Part shown: positions 21,945-31,800 of the stretch, piece after piece
How positions within the stretch are numbered: position 1 is the first letter of the stretch
Layout of the letters: each line of letters begins with the position of its first letter
Source: Gari tellinella
Lineage: Eukaryota > Mollusca > Bivalvia > Cardiida > Psammobiidae
Length of the DNA: 64,000 nt
Assembly: GCA_922989275.2 (NCBI GenBank)
Contig: OV277862.1
Location: forward strand, 45,099,786 to 45,163,785
Reading direction: 5' to 3'
Notes under the pieces: generated by a model
Told to the model about the DNA's origin: nothing
Database searches by the model: none
The model's input: only the letters and a program-made list of their open reading frames with translations
Made by a program: the position numbers and the translations under genes

Positions 21945-22491
21945 TTAAAGGGACTCGCAACCGGATGGTGTACTTGTCAAAATAAAATAAAATACTCAAA
22001 TAAAAGCAAATTTGTGGCATATTATTTGGCTTCTGACATTAAAAGAATATGATCACTCCAAAAAAAGTCTCAAGAATCGTCACCGAATCTTAGATTTTTA
22101 GATGTTTTCCATCGTTTATCTATACCGACTAGTAGACGGTATAGTTGTTGTTGTTGCTTCTCTACACGGGCTCAGACATAAACCCGAGCCGAATTACGAA
22201 GTTGTATGCACCTTCGATCGCTACACATTGAAATACGTTAAATCGATCCGAGATAAACGGATAGTTCCGTGGTCCATTGGTCTAAGCGGTTTCTCCTATT
22301 TTGCCTTCTGTCCGCCAATGCCGGGCCCCGGGTTCGAATCCCACCAGAGACCAATATTTTTTTTTATTGAAATACATTTTTTTAAACAGAATTTCTTATC
22401 CTAAACTAATTCTTTACCATTTATATAAGCGTTTGACACATATTTACAAATTACTACTTTTAATGCACCATCTGGTTGCGAGTCGCTTTAA
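21945..22491 (+). mobile_element. TTAA-flanked TIR element with tRNA-like insert, copy 2
   Basis: TTAAAGGGACTCGCAACCGG to CTGGTTGCGAGTCGCTTTAA. Over most of its length it is nearly identical to copy 1, except at the tRNA-like segment (22266-22351), which is a different tRNA type. Confidence 0.93.
22266..22351 (+). repeat. tRNA-like segment inside the TIR element
   Basis: GTGGTCCATTGGTCTAAGCG as A-box region and GGTTCGAATCCCACC as B-box. It has the GGTTCGA T-loop but no convincing cloverleaf acceptor. It is not the same tRNA-like sequence as in copy 1. Confidence 0.75.
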
Positions 22492-22633
22492 GCAGACGGT
22501 ATTGCAGCAGTGCAAGCGTTACACAAAAGTGTCCTTTTTGGGGGAACAGTGTCAAGGGTCGTTGTTATGTTATGAGGGGGAGTTGTTCGGAGGGTCGTTG
22601 TAGGGGATAGCAATTGTAGTATTGTCATGGATA

Positions 22634-22882
22634 CAGGGCTGCCATTTCTCCGGATTTTTCCGAAATATTCGGATTTTTATTCCAACAGATGGAAGCTTAA
22701 AACAGACTGAAAGTAAAGCAGAATGTGCCTTAAGGCGCATTCTGCTTTACTTTCAACCTGATTTAAACATCCCGCGTCTTAAAAACTAGAAACAGACTAT
22801 GGGTTAAAGGTATAATCAGGAAAATTGGGCTTGAAAAAATTTGAAATCTTAGGATTTTTTTTATCAACGTATGGCAGGCCTG
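22634..22882 (+). mobile_element. HP-G element with 6-bp target duplication TGGATA
   Basis: CAGGGCTGCCATTTCTCCGG to ACGTATGGCAGGCCTG, flanked on both sides by TGGATA. Type-2 hairpin core (TTAAAACAGACTGAAAGTAA arms). Confidence 0.92.
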
Positions 22883-22897
22883 TGGATAAGATGAACA

Positions 22898-22965
22898 TAC
22901 AGTAAACCCCCTTCTATTGCGACCACTAGATTATGTTAATTAAGGTGACTGCTGAGTTATATACA
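22898..22965 (+). mobile_element. HP-B left-end fragment
   Basis: TACAGTAAACCCCCTTCTAT to TTAAGGTGACTGC. No hairpin remains. Confidence 0.65.
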
Positions 22966-23154
22966 TGTAATGAAACTAAAACTAATTGTACAAATGTGTA
23001 GGCTTTTTATTGAAAACAAATTGTTTCATGCAAATAGAACAAAACAGGTAATATATCAGGACCTACTTTTTGCAAAGTAAACACACACCGAGAACCAGTA
23101 TTTAATGGAGCTCCCTATCTCAGGTAATGCAGCATACATGTTGTCAATATTGTT

Positions 23155-23312
23155 TAGTGGGTTCCTTAAGTAGCCCCTCTGATCAGGGTCTACACTGTTT
23201 GTCGTTTTGCAATATGATTTTAAAATCAACTCTTAATAGTCCAAAGTGGACGTGACATATTTAGACATCGACATTGTCCATTAAAAGTTTCAAGAGTGAA
23301 TGGGTTATACCA
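23155..23312 (+). mobile_element. HP-C right-half fragment
   Basis: CCTCTGATCAGGGTCTACAC, TGTTTGTCGTTTTGCAATAT, TTTCAAGAGTGAATGGGTTA. Confidence 0.75.
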
Positions 23313-23434
23313 ATTTTCTGTATGAAACAAGGTCAGAAAATGTATTAATTCCTGCGATATACAACATTTGGTATACCACAATCATGGACCATTACTGAAA
23401 ACAATGTTATCATACAGAGTTACGGTCCTTGGAT
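23309..23434. repeat. duplicated segment, copy 1
   Basis: AATTTTCTGTATGAAACAAG, ATAATTCCTGCGATATACAA-like, CCATTACTGAAAACAATG. It matches 24055-24182 at roughly 85% by eye in the same order. Confidence 0.75.
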
Positions 23435-23565
23435 GAACAAGACAACAAGTTATTATGGTGCTATACAAGGATAAATGAGTGTTTAATTGATAGCCTGCAT
23501 CTAAAGAACAACAGGATTCAACATAACTGGTAAGTAAAGATATTTTGTTTAGGAAACCTGAAGAA

Positions 23566-23682
23566 TTAACCCTTCTCCTGCTTTTAGGGTATAGTGTCCC
23601 TTTTTGGAAACAGTGAAGACCCTGATTAGAGAGCTCCTGAAGGCGCTGTTTAATTAGAGTCTGCACAGTTTCCTGTTATAGT
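23566..23682 (+). mobile_element. HP-C fragment with decayed hairpin
   Basis: TTAACCCTTCTCCTGC, GGAAACAGTGAAGACCCTGA, GAGAGCTCCTGAAGGCGCT. Confidence 0.6.
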
Positions 23683-23831
23683 GATATGATATGCCGAGTA
23701 TGAGTCTGCACTCTATTCTGGAGAAAATTTACATTGTTTAACTTGCCTATGTAATACTTCAGATAATAGATGTTCATGGTGGGCAGTTTATCTATGAATA
23801 TTCAGCAAGAGAAGAATAAAGTACATAATAC

Positions 23832-24023
23832 AGTCGAAACTTCAAACTCTCATTAGCTCGAACATACCCATATTTCAAAGTTAAAACGTGGCTTAGCCAC
23901 GTTTTAACATTGAAATATGGGTATATTCGACTTAAGCCAGTTTGAATCATCAAAATTCAGCTTATGAAATACTGGTCAGACCGATTTAAGTGATTTCGAA
24001 ATATAGAGTCTTGGCTGTACATT
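23832..24023. mobile_element. Tigger/pogo-like MITE (CAGTCGAAAC ends)
   Basis: Left TACAGTCGAAACTTC; the centre is a palindrome CCATATTTCAAAGTTAAAAC / GTTTTAACATTGAAATATGG around GTGGCTTAGCCAC; it ends AGTCTTGGCTGTA. A cleaner relative is at 57484-57644. Confidence 0.7.
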
Positions 24024-24054
24024 GTGCATAATGTAGTTATAACAAACCACACGT

Positions 24055-24182
24055 TACACTGATTTTCTGTATGAAACAAAGTCAGTCAATGCAATAATTC
24101 CTGTGATATACACACTTTGATATACCACAATCATGTGTCATTACTGAAAGCAATGTTGTCATACAGTTACAGTTCTTTAATT
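24055..24182. repeat. duplicated segment, copy 2
   Basis: Same order of words as 23309-23434, about 750 bp downstream. The nature of the unit is not known. Confidence 0.75.
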
Positions 24183-24387
24183 AAATATTATTTCTATTTT
24201 CATTTATTACTTCTCTCCATCCATACTGATGATTATGAGAAGGGGAACTTTTTAATATGCATTTGGTATTTCATAATCATTAAAAGGTCCATCATGAGTC
24301 TATTCCCAGGCATAATTTGTAACAGACCAGCTGTAAATCTACATAAAATGTTTCCACAATATCACAGACGGTCTTGAGACAAAACTA

Positions 24388-24676
24388 TATACAAAACCCC
24401 TCTCTATTACAAACACTAAATTGTGTTCATTATTAGGTTGTTTTTAAGACAGGTGAATGTTTAAAGCAATGTGACAGTAAAACAGAAAGCTCCTTTAGGA
24501 GATTTCTGTTTTACTGTCACATTGCTTTAAACTGTCACCTGTCTATTATACAATTGATTGATTGAGCTGGGTTTTACTTTTCCATGAAACATGAAATGGT
24601 CATATGGCGCCAATAACTCTTTTATACAAACAATAAGTCTTTGTTTTAGTGGTTTGTAATAGAGAGATTTTACTGT
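24388..24676 (+). mobile_element. HP-B element
   Basis: TATACAAAACCCCTCTCTAT to GAGAGATTTTACTGTA. It has a long clean hairpin (TTTAAAGCAATGTGACAGTA arms) plus an internal duplication after the right arm (two copies of the TTTTATACAA / ATTGATTG region). Confidence 0.85.
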
Positions 24677-24721
24677 ACACTAAGTTACACAATCACAGTT
24701 ATTTTAAACATCCATCAAAAA

Positions 24722-25309
24722 TACACTCAGTACAAAAAGAAACGCACATTGTGCTCAGGCGCAGATTAAGAGACTTTTTAAAGATACTAAGACCATATCT
24801 CAAGATCAATTCAATTCAACCACAAGTTTAGAAAAACATATTCTTAAAATTACTTTGCTGTATTTTAACCCTTTCACTCTTAATGACGTCAAAAGGCGCG
24901 TTTTCAAACAGTTTGGATGCTGATCAGACGCCGCGTAACGTGGCGTCTGATCAGTATCCAAACTGTTTGACACTCGTATAGATATACTTTAAGTCATACT
25001 ACTTTGAATCTTACTTTGAAACGATCTTGCAAACAACAAAATTGAAGCAGACAACAATGAAACGGTGGTGGGATAAAAATCTCACGATTAATTTGGTAGC
25101 GAAAGAGTTAACTAGTGCCTGTTGAAAACATCGCACCGATTTGTACAGGTTGTGATTATACCAATTCAATGATAAACCTCCCATTTTCAACATTGATAGC
25201 CCAAGACGGAACTACTGACTGTAATGAAAAGATTATTTCACAAATACGTTCCTTCTACATACAGATAATATTGGAATAAAAGTGTGCGTTTCTTTTTGCA
25301 CTGAGTGTA
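24722..25309. mobile_element. TA-flanked TIR element (ACACTCAGT.CAAAAAGAAA) carrying an HP-D insertion
   Basis: Left TACACTCAGTACAAAAAGAA, right TTCTTTTTGCACTGAGTGTA form a 27-bp TIR. HP-D sits inside at 24865-25111. This element lies just downstream of the MsrA 3' end. Confidence 0.88.
24865..25111 (+). mobile_element. HP-D element, complete with TTAA ends
   Basis: TTAACCCTTTCACTCTTAAT to GTAGCGAAAGAGTTAA. Hairpin at about 24905-24970 (GCCGCGTAACGTGGC centre). Confidence 0.93.
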
Positions 25310-25752
25310 AATGAAGCTCTTTTATACACCTCATTTTTGTGATACTTACAACTAGGACCAAAGATATTTAATAATTTTAAAGTTGCCCTTTTTAGTAAGG
25401 GGAATGAATTTCATTGACAAAAAATAAAAACTATCAAAAGAGAGCCTACATTATTTTCATAAAAGAGATGTTCGTTTCACAATATAGACCAACCAGCTCT
25501 AAACAGCGAAAGGAACGTTCCTTTTGAGAAAGGGTGTTTTGCTATGAAACATTATTTATATGAAAGTAATATTCTTTACATATAAAAAATTTCCTCCAAA
25601 CTGCTCTCAAAAGTAAACGGAACATTTCGTTCCCTGTATAGACTAACTGGTCACTCAACTCAAGATTTTGACTGTATAATTGCTAGCCATTGTGAAACTA
25701 GATCTCATTTCAATATTAGTGGTGTAACTCATTATGAATAACTTCTTGGCAA
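25310..25752 (-). other. 3' region of MsrA, SECIS expected but not identified
   Basis: On the minus strand I checked ATGA, GTGA and TTGA words against downstream AA and TGA with a pairing helix and found no convincing SECIS. Candidate words ATGAGTTACACC and ATGAGATCTAG near 25733 and 25710 lack complementary partners. Confidence 0.4.
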
Positions 25753-25830
25753 TTAGAAACCTCCTTTCTTCTGTATTTGTTTTTGTACATAAGCAGCCAC
25801 CGATTCAGACAAGTCCAAGTCCTCAAGTTC
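25753..25830 (-). CDS. msrA: MsrA terminal coding exon
   Basis: Acceptor ATTTCAG, then 25 codons (starting ELEDLDLSESV, ending KKGGF) and TAA. A variant polyadenylation signal ATTAAA lies at 25372-25367 on the minus strand, which would give a 3' UTR of about 400 bases. That call is weak. Confidence 0.85.
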   Translation of the reverse strand, partial: ELEDLDLSESVAAYVQKQIQKKGGF

Positions 25831-28800
25831 CTGAAATAAAAATGAGAAAAACAAACAGTTATATTACAGGAGTAAAGTTTGTCATGTATTATGAATAAAC
25901 AATTGTTTGACTCTTTCAACACCATGGACCTGTTTAAAATACACTCAATACATTTGCAAACAGGAGCCCTCTGATCAAGTCTACACTGTTTGCTAATTTA
26001 AAGCTATATTTATTCAACTACCCAGCATTCCAAGACCCAAGTAGACTGGTTCATGCTTTGATAACTAAAAAGATCCACAAGGGAACCGAATAACCCACAA
26101 TTGTTACTTGCTCTTGACAGTCAAACATAACTCTTCCTTCAGCAAAAGCATCTTAGAATGTCTTTACTCATACATCCATCACTATATGCTTCCTAATGTA
26201 TAGATACTTCAGACATTATTAGAAACATAAGTTATTCATGTAAAGTTTCAGGGGTGAATGAGTTAACTGTAATAACTTTCACATCACGGCATAACATCAT
26301 ATTAAGTTCACATACAAGCTAGAAACACACAGCTTTCTTACCTTTAAGAATTCTTCCTCTGAGCCAAATCCACCAACATATCCATTAAGCCTACAGGCTT
26401 TCTTAGATTTAATTAGCTCTTCATCAGTCAGTTTCAAAAAGTCTAAAACTTTTGGGTGCTGACGTAGAAGGTATTTCTGATGGTAACTGTAAAAACAACA
26501 CATAAACACAGGGCTGCCATAAGTTGACATGAAAAATCCTAAGATTTCCAAATTTGCATTTTTCAAGTGCGATTTTACGAATCGTACCTTTACCCCATAG
26601 CCTTTTTCTTGTTTTGTTGACATGCGACTACTTAAAGCAGGCTGTAAGTAAAGCAGAATGCGCCTTAGGGCGCATTCTGCTTTACTTTCAGCCTGCTTCA
26701 AGCTACCATGAACTGGGGAAATATCCGGAGATTTCGGAAAAATCCGGAGAAATGGCAGCCCTGTATAAAACATCTGATTATAGCTACAGTCAAATCTTAA
26801 TACAGTGCTCCCTCTCTTTAAGGACATACGCCACCAAATGAAATCTCTGGTGGATCTCTATGAAAATTTCAGCATAGGTTCTTCAAACATATCTAAGTAC
26901 AAACATAGGTTATAATGGTATTTTGTCTATGGGTATTTGAAATGTATGATGTAGCCATTCTCGGCAAAGAGTCGGCATGCCTTATTTTGCCTTTCTAAAA
27001 TGATGTAAAGTAATAATTGGCACAAACAAACATTAAAACAGTTAAAAAGTGATGCTCACTGAAAGTATGATGCAAAGATTATGGTTTGTTGCCTGATATA
27101 TATGCATTTTTCTTAATTGTTTTCGGCTCAAATTCAATGAAAACACTCACTCAATCAAAATCTGTCCGAAATAAATTGATGAAACTTGTCACAATAAAAG
27201 CTATTGGTGTGAATAATAAGACAATGGTAAAAAAGCATATGTTATAATGCTTCTTTTGAAACTATAGGCACTTTCATACATATACCAATGGCCTAAATAA
27301 GCCGACGGCTTTTTCTATGTGATCTCGGGTTCACGCTCATATTCAATTTGATTGAAGTTTTGGGTTATTAACTTAGCCTTATTAGATAAAGTATTTACCA
27401 AGATTCACATACTTTCATTTATCAAGTACACTTTCGTGCATTTAACGTCTTTATTACGCGATTAATGGAGAATGTTTGAAACCGAAAGTATCTACGGGAG
27501 GTAACCGATATGCACGATTTCGTTGAGTAACGATGCTTGATTTATCGTACTTCGTTAAAAGCCACTAGGTGTCTCACGAATTGCTGGTGTATGCCGTTAA
27601 TAACACCCAATGGGCAACAAAGATTGTGTGTGTTGTTCGGGGATGTTGTTATAGGAAGGGAAATTGGCTTACATTTGCAAACAGTTTGATTCCAGATCAG
27701 ACGCCACATAAAGCGGTGTCTGATCTGGGTTCAAGCTGTTTGCCAACTTTCATTATGTTTCTTCTATCAAAATGACCAATATGCATATTTGAGAAAAACA
27801 GCAGACCACAATTTTAAGTAGACGATATTGCAAAACTGTCTAGTTTGGGGAACAGCAGAAATGACTCTATATCCTGTTTCTAGTATTGAACATAGGTGAT
27901 CACTTAAAGCAAGTTGAAAGTAAAGCAGAATGTACCTGAATGCACATTCTGCTTTACTTTCAGTCTGCTTTAAGCTACCATCTGCTAGAATTACGAAAAT
28001 TGTTCTTATAATATTATAATACATATTCATAACTACTTTCCTAAGCATGGCGATAATGATCGTTAGTGATCGAGGCCATTTTGTAAAAGAAGAAGAAGAA
28101 GAATATGAGGCATAAAAAATATGTATTTATGAAGTTAAAAATTGGTCAACCTAGCACAATTTATGAACTAACTATTTGTATCATAGACTAAGAGCTGTCC
28201 TTACAAGAATAGAAACTTTAAGACTTTGTTTAGACTTACTCTTCAGCCTCATAGAAAGGTAAGGCTTTGGTAATGGTCGTGACAATCGGTCTTGCTAGAT
28301 GTTTCTGATGTTCCACCTTGGTCGACTCTGCTAACTTTCTCTGTTCCTCATCATGGAAGAAGATGGCCGACATGTACTGGCGGTTGTGGCTGGAAGTTGG
28401 GTTGTGCCATTTCAAGAAACAGTCCAGTAACTTCTCGTACGAGGTTTTACGTGGATCAAACTCAATGTCTACTGTCTCAGTGTGGTCTCCACTGTAATCA
28501 AACAACATAAGAATATTTCAGTCTATGGAATAATGAAATTAAATCTCAGTCTGTGGAGTTCTGAGATAATAGATAGTTTAGATAGTTTATTTCTGCAATA
28601 GCCTTAACGGTCAATGAGCATACATACTATTTCAGTCTACAGAGTAATGAGATAATCTTTCAGTCTATGGAGTAATGAGATAATCGTTCAGTCTATGGAG
28701 TAATGAGATAATCTTTCAGTCTATGGAGTAATGAGATAATCTTTCAGTCTCAGTCTACAGAGTAATGAGATAATCTTTAAGTCTACGGAGTAATGAGATA

Positions 28801-31800
28801 ATTTTTCAGTCTATGGAGTAATGAGATCATCTTTCAGTCTATGAGTAATGAGTAAATCTTTCAGTAAATGGAATAAAAATATAATATTTCAGTCTATGGA
28901 GTGATGAGATGACATTTCTGTCTATGGAGTAATGAAATAATCTTACAGTCTATGGAGTAATGGGATGAATTTTTCAGTCTATGGAGTAATGAGATAATCG
29001 TTCAGTCTAAGGAGTAATGAGATAATCTTTCAGTCTATGGAGTAATGAGCTTTCAGTCTAAGGAGTAATGAGATAATCGTTCAGTCTATGGAGTAATGAG
29101 ATAATCGTTCAGTCTATGAAGTAATGAGATAATATTTCAGTCTATGGAGTAATGAGATAATCGTTCAGTCTATGGAGTAATGAGATAATATTTCAGTCTA
29201 TGGAGTAATGAGATAATATTTCAGTCTATGGAGTAATGAGATAATCGTTCAGTCTATGGAGTAATGGGATGATATTTTCAGTCTATGGAGTAATGAGATG
29301 ATATATCTGTCTATGGAGTAATGAAATAATCTTTCAGTCTATGGAGTAATGAGATAATCGTTCAGTCTATGGAGTAATGAGATAATATTTCAGTCTATGG
29401 AGTAATGAGATAATATTTCAGTCTATGGAGTAATGAGATAATCGTTCAGTCTATGGAGTAATGAGATAATCGTTCAGTCTATGGAGTAATGAGATAATCA
29501 TTCAGTCTAAGGAGTAATGAGATAATATTTCAGTCTATGGAGTAATGAGATAATATTTCAGTCTATGGAGTAATGAGATAATCGTTCAGTCTATGGAGTA
29601 ATGAGATAATCGTTCAGTCTATGGAGTAATAAGATAATTTTTCAGTCCATGGAGTAATGAGATAATCTTTCAGTCTATGGAGTAATGAGATAATATTTCA
29701 GTCTATGGAGTAATGAGATAATATTTCAGTCTATGGAGTAATGAGATAATCGTTCAGTCTATGGAGTAATGAGATAATATTTTCAGTCTATGGAGTAATG
29801 AGATAATCATTCAGTCTAAGGAGTAATGAGATAATATTTCAGTATATGGAGTAATGAGATAATATTTAAGTCTATGGAGTAATGAGATAATCGTTCAGTC
29901 TATGGAGTAATAAGATAATCTTTCAGTCTAAGGAGTAATGAGATAATCTTTCAGTCTATGGAGTAATGAGATAATCGTTCAGTCTATGGAGTAATGAGAT
30001 AATCGTTCAGTCTATGGAGTAATGAGATAATATTTCAGTCTATGGAGAAATGGGATAATCGTTCATTCTATGGAGTTATGAGATAATATTTCTGTCTATG
30101 GAGTAATGAGATAATATTTCAGTCTAAGGAGTAATGAGATAATTGTTCAGTCTATGGAGTAATGAGATAATCGTTCAGTCTATGGAGTAATGAGATAATC
30201 ATTCAGTCTAAGGAGTAATGAGATAATATTTCAGTCTATGGAGTAATGAGATAATATTTCAGTCTATGGAGTAATGAGATAATCGTTCAGTCTATGGAGT
30301 AATGAGATAATCGTTCAGTCTATGGAGTAATGAGATAATTTTTCAGTCCATGGAGTAATGAGATAATCTTTCAGTCTATGGAGTAATGAGATAATATTTC
30401 AGTCTATGGAGTAATGAGATAATATTTCAGTCTATGGAGTAATGAGATAATCGTTTAGTCTATGGAGTAATGAGATAATATTTTCAGTCTATGGAGTAAT
30501 GAGATAATCATTCAGTCTAAGGAGTAATGAGATAATATTTCAGTCTATGGAGTAATGAGATAATATTGAAGTCTATGGAGTAATGAGATAATCGTTCAGT
30601 CTATGGAGTAATAAGATAATCTTTCAGTCTAAGGAGTAATGAGATAATCTTTCAGTCTATGGAGTAATGAGATAATCGTTCAGTCTATGGAGTAATGAGA
30701 TAATCGTTCAGTCTATGGAGTAATGAGATAATATTTCAGTCTATGGAGAAATGAGATAATCGTTCATTCTATGGAGTTATGAGATAATATTTCAGTCTAT
30801 GGAGAAATGAGATAATATTTCAGTCTATGGAATTATGAGATAATATTTCAGTCTATGGAGTAACGAGATAATCTTTCAGTCTATGGAGTAATGAGATAAT
30901 CTTTCAGTCTATGGAGTAATGAGATAATCGTTAAGTCTATGTAGTAATGAGATAATATTTCAGTCTATGGAGTAATGAGATAATATTTTCAGTCTATGGA
31001 GTAATGAGATAATCATTCAGTCTAAGGAGTAATGAGATAATATTTCAGTCTATGGAGTAATGAGATAATATTTCAGTCTATGGAGTAATGAGATAATCTT
31101 TCAGTCTATGGGGTAACGAGATAATCTTTCAGTCTACGGAGTAATGAGATAATCATTCAGTCTAAGGAGTAATGAGATAATATTGCAGTCTATGGAGTAA
31201 TGAGATAATATTTCAGTCTATGGAGTAATGAGATAATATTTCAGTCTATGGGGTAACGAGATAATATTTCAGTCTATGGGGTAACGAGATAATCTTTCAG
31301 TCTATGGAGTAATGAGATAATCGTTAAGTCTATGTAGTAATGAGATAATATTTCAGTCTATGGGGTAATGAGATAATATTTTCAGTCTATGGAGTAATGA
31401 GATAATCATTCAGTCTAAGGAGTAATAATGAGATAATATTTCAGTCTATGGAGTAATGAGATAATATTTCAGTCTATGGGGTAACGAGATAATATTTCAG
31501 TCTATGGGGTAACGAGATAATCTTTCAGTCTATGGAGTAATGAGATAATCGTTAAGTCTATGTAGTAATGAGATAATATTTCAGTCTATGGAGTAATGAG
31601 ATAATATTTTCAGTCTATGGAGTAATGAGATAATCATTCAGTCTAAGGAGTAATGAGATAATATTTCAGTCTATGGAGTAATGAGATAATCGTTCAGTTT
31701 ATGGAGTAATGAGATGATATTTCAGTCTATGGAGTAATGAGATAATCTTACAGTCTATGGAGTAATGAGATAATCTTTCAGTCTATGGGGTAACGAGATA

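Larger units (their letters stand above)
21743..22607 (+). mobile_element. HP-H element with tRNA-bearing TIR element inserted
   Basis: Left GGTGGTCCCTCTCTACAACA, right GGAGGGTCGTTGTAGGGGAT. The host hairpin is lost. The insertion interrupts the sequence GCAGAC..C-TTTAA-GCAGACG at 21945-22491. Confidence 0.82.

Noticed and set aside
22102..22603. Two 100-residue frames
   Set aside because: They read through a transposon and its tRNA-like segment; the minus-strand frame at 41842-42111 is the same sequence in copy 3.
25680..25745. SECIS candidates starting at ATGAGTTACACC and ATGAGATCTAG (minus strand)
   Set aside because: They have AA at a suitable distance but no complementary strand before a TGA to form helix II.
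26297..26827. 176-residue minus-strand open frame
   Set aside because: Only its C-terminal part (26342-26486) is an MsrA exon; the rest reads through intron and an HP-G transposon.
28292..28510. Plus-strand frame over the MsrA exon
   Set aside because: Antisense shadow of the MsrA exon 28491-28240.
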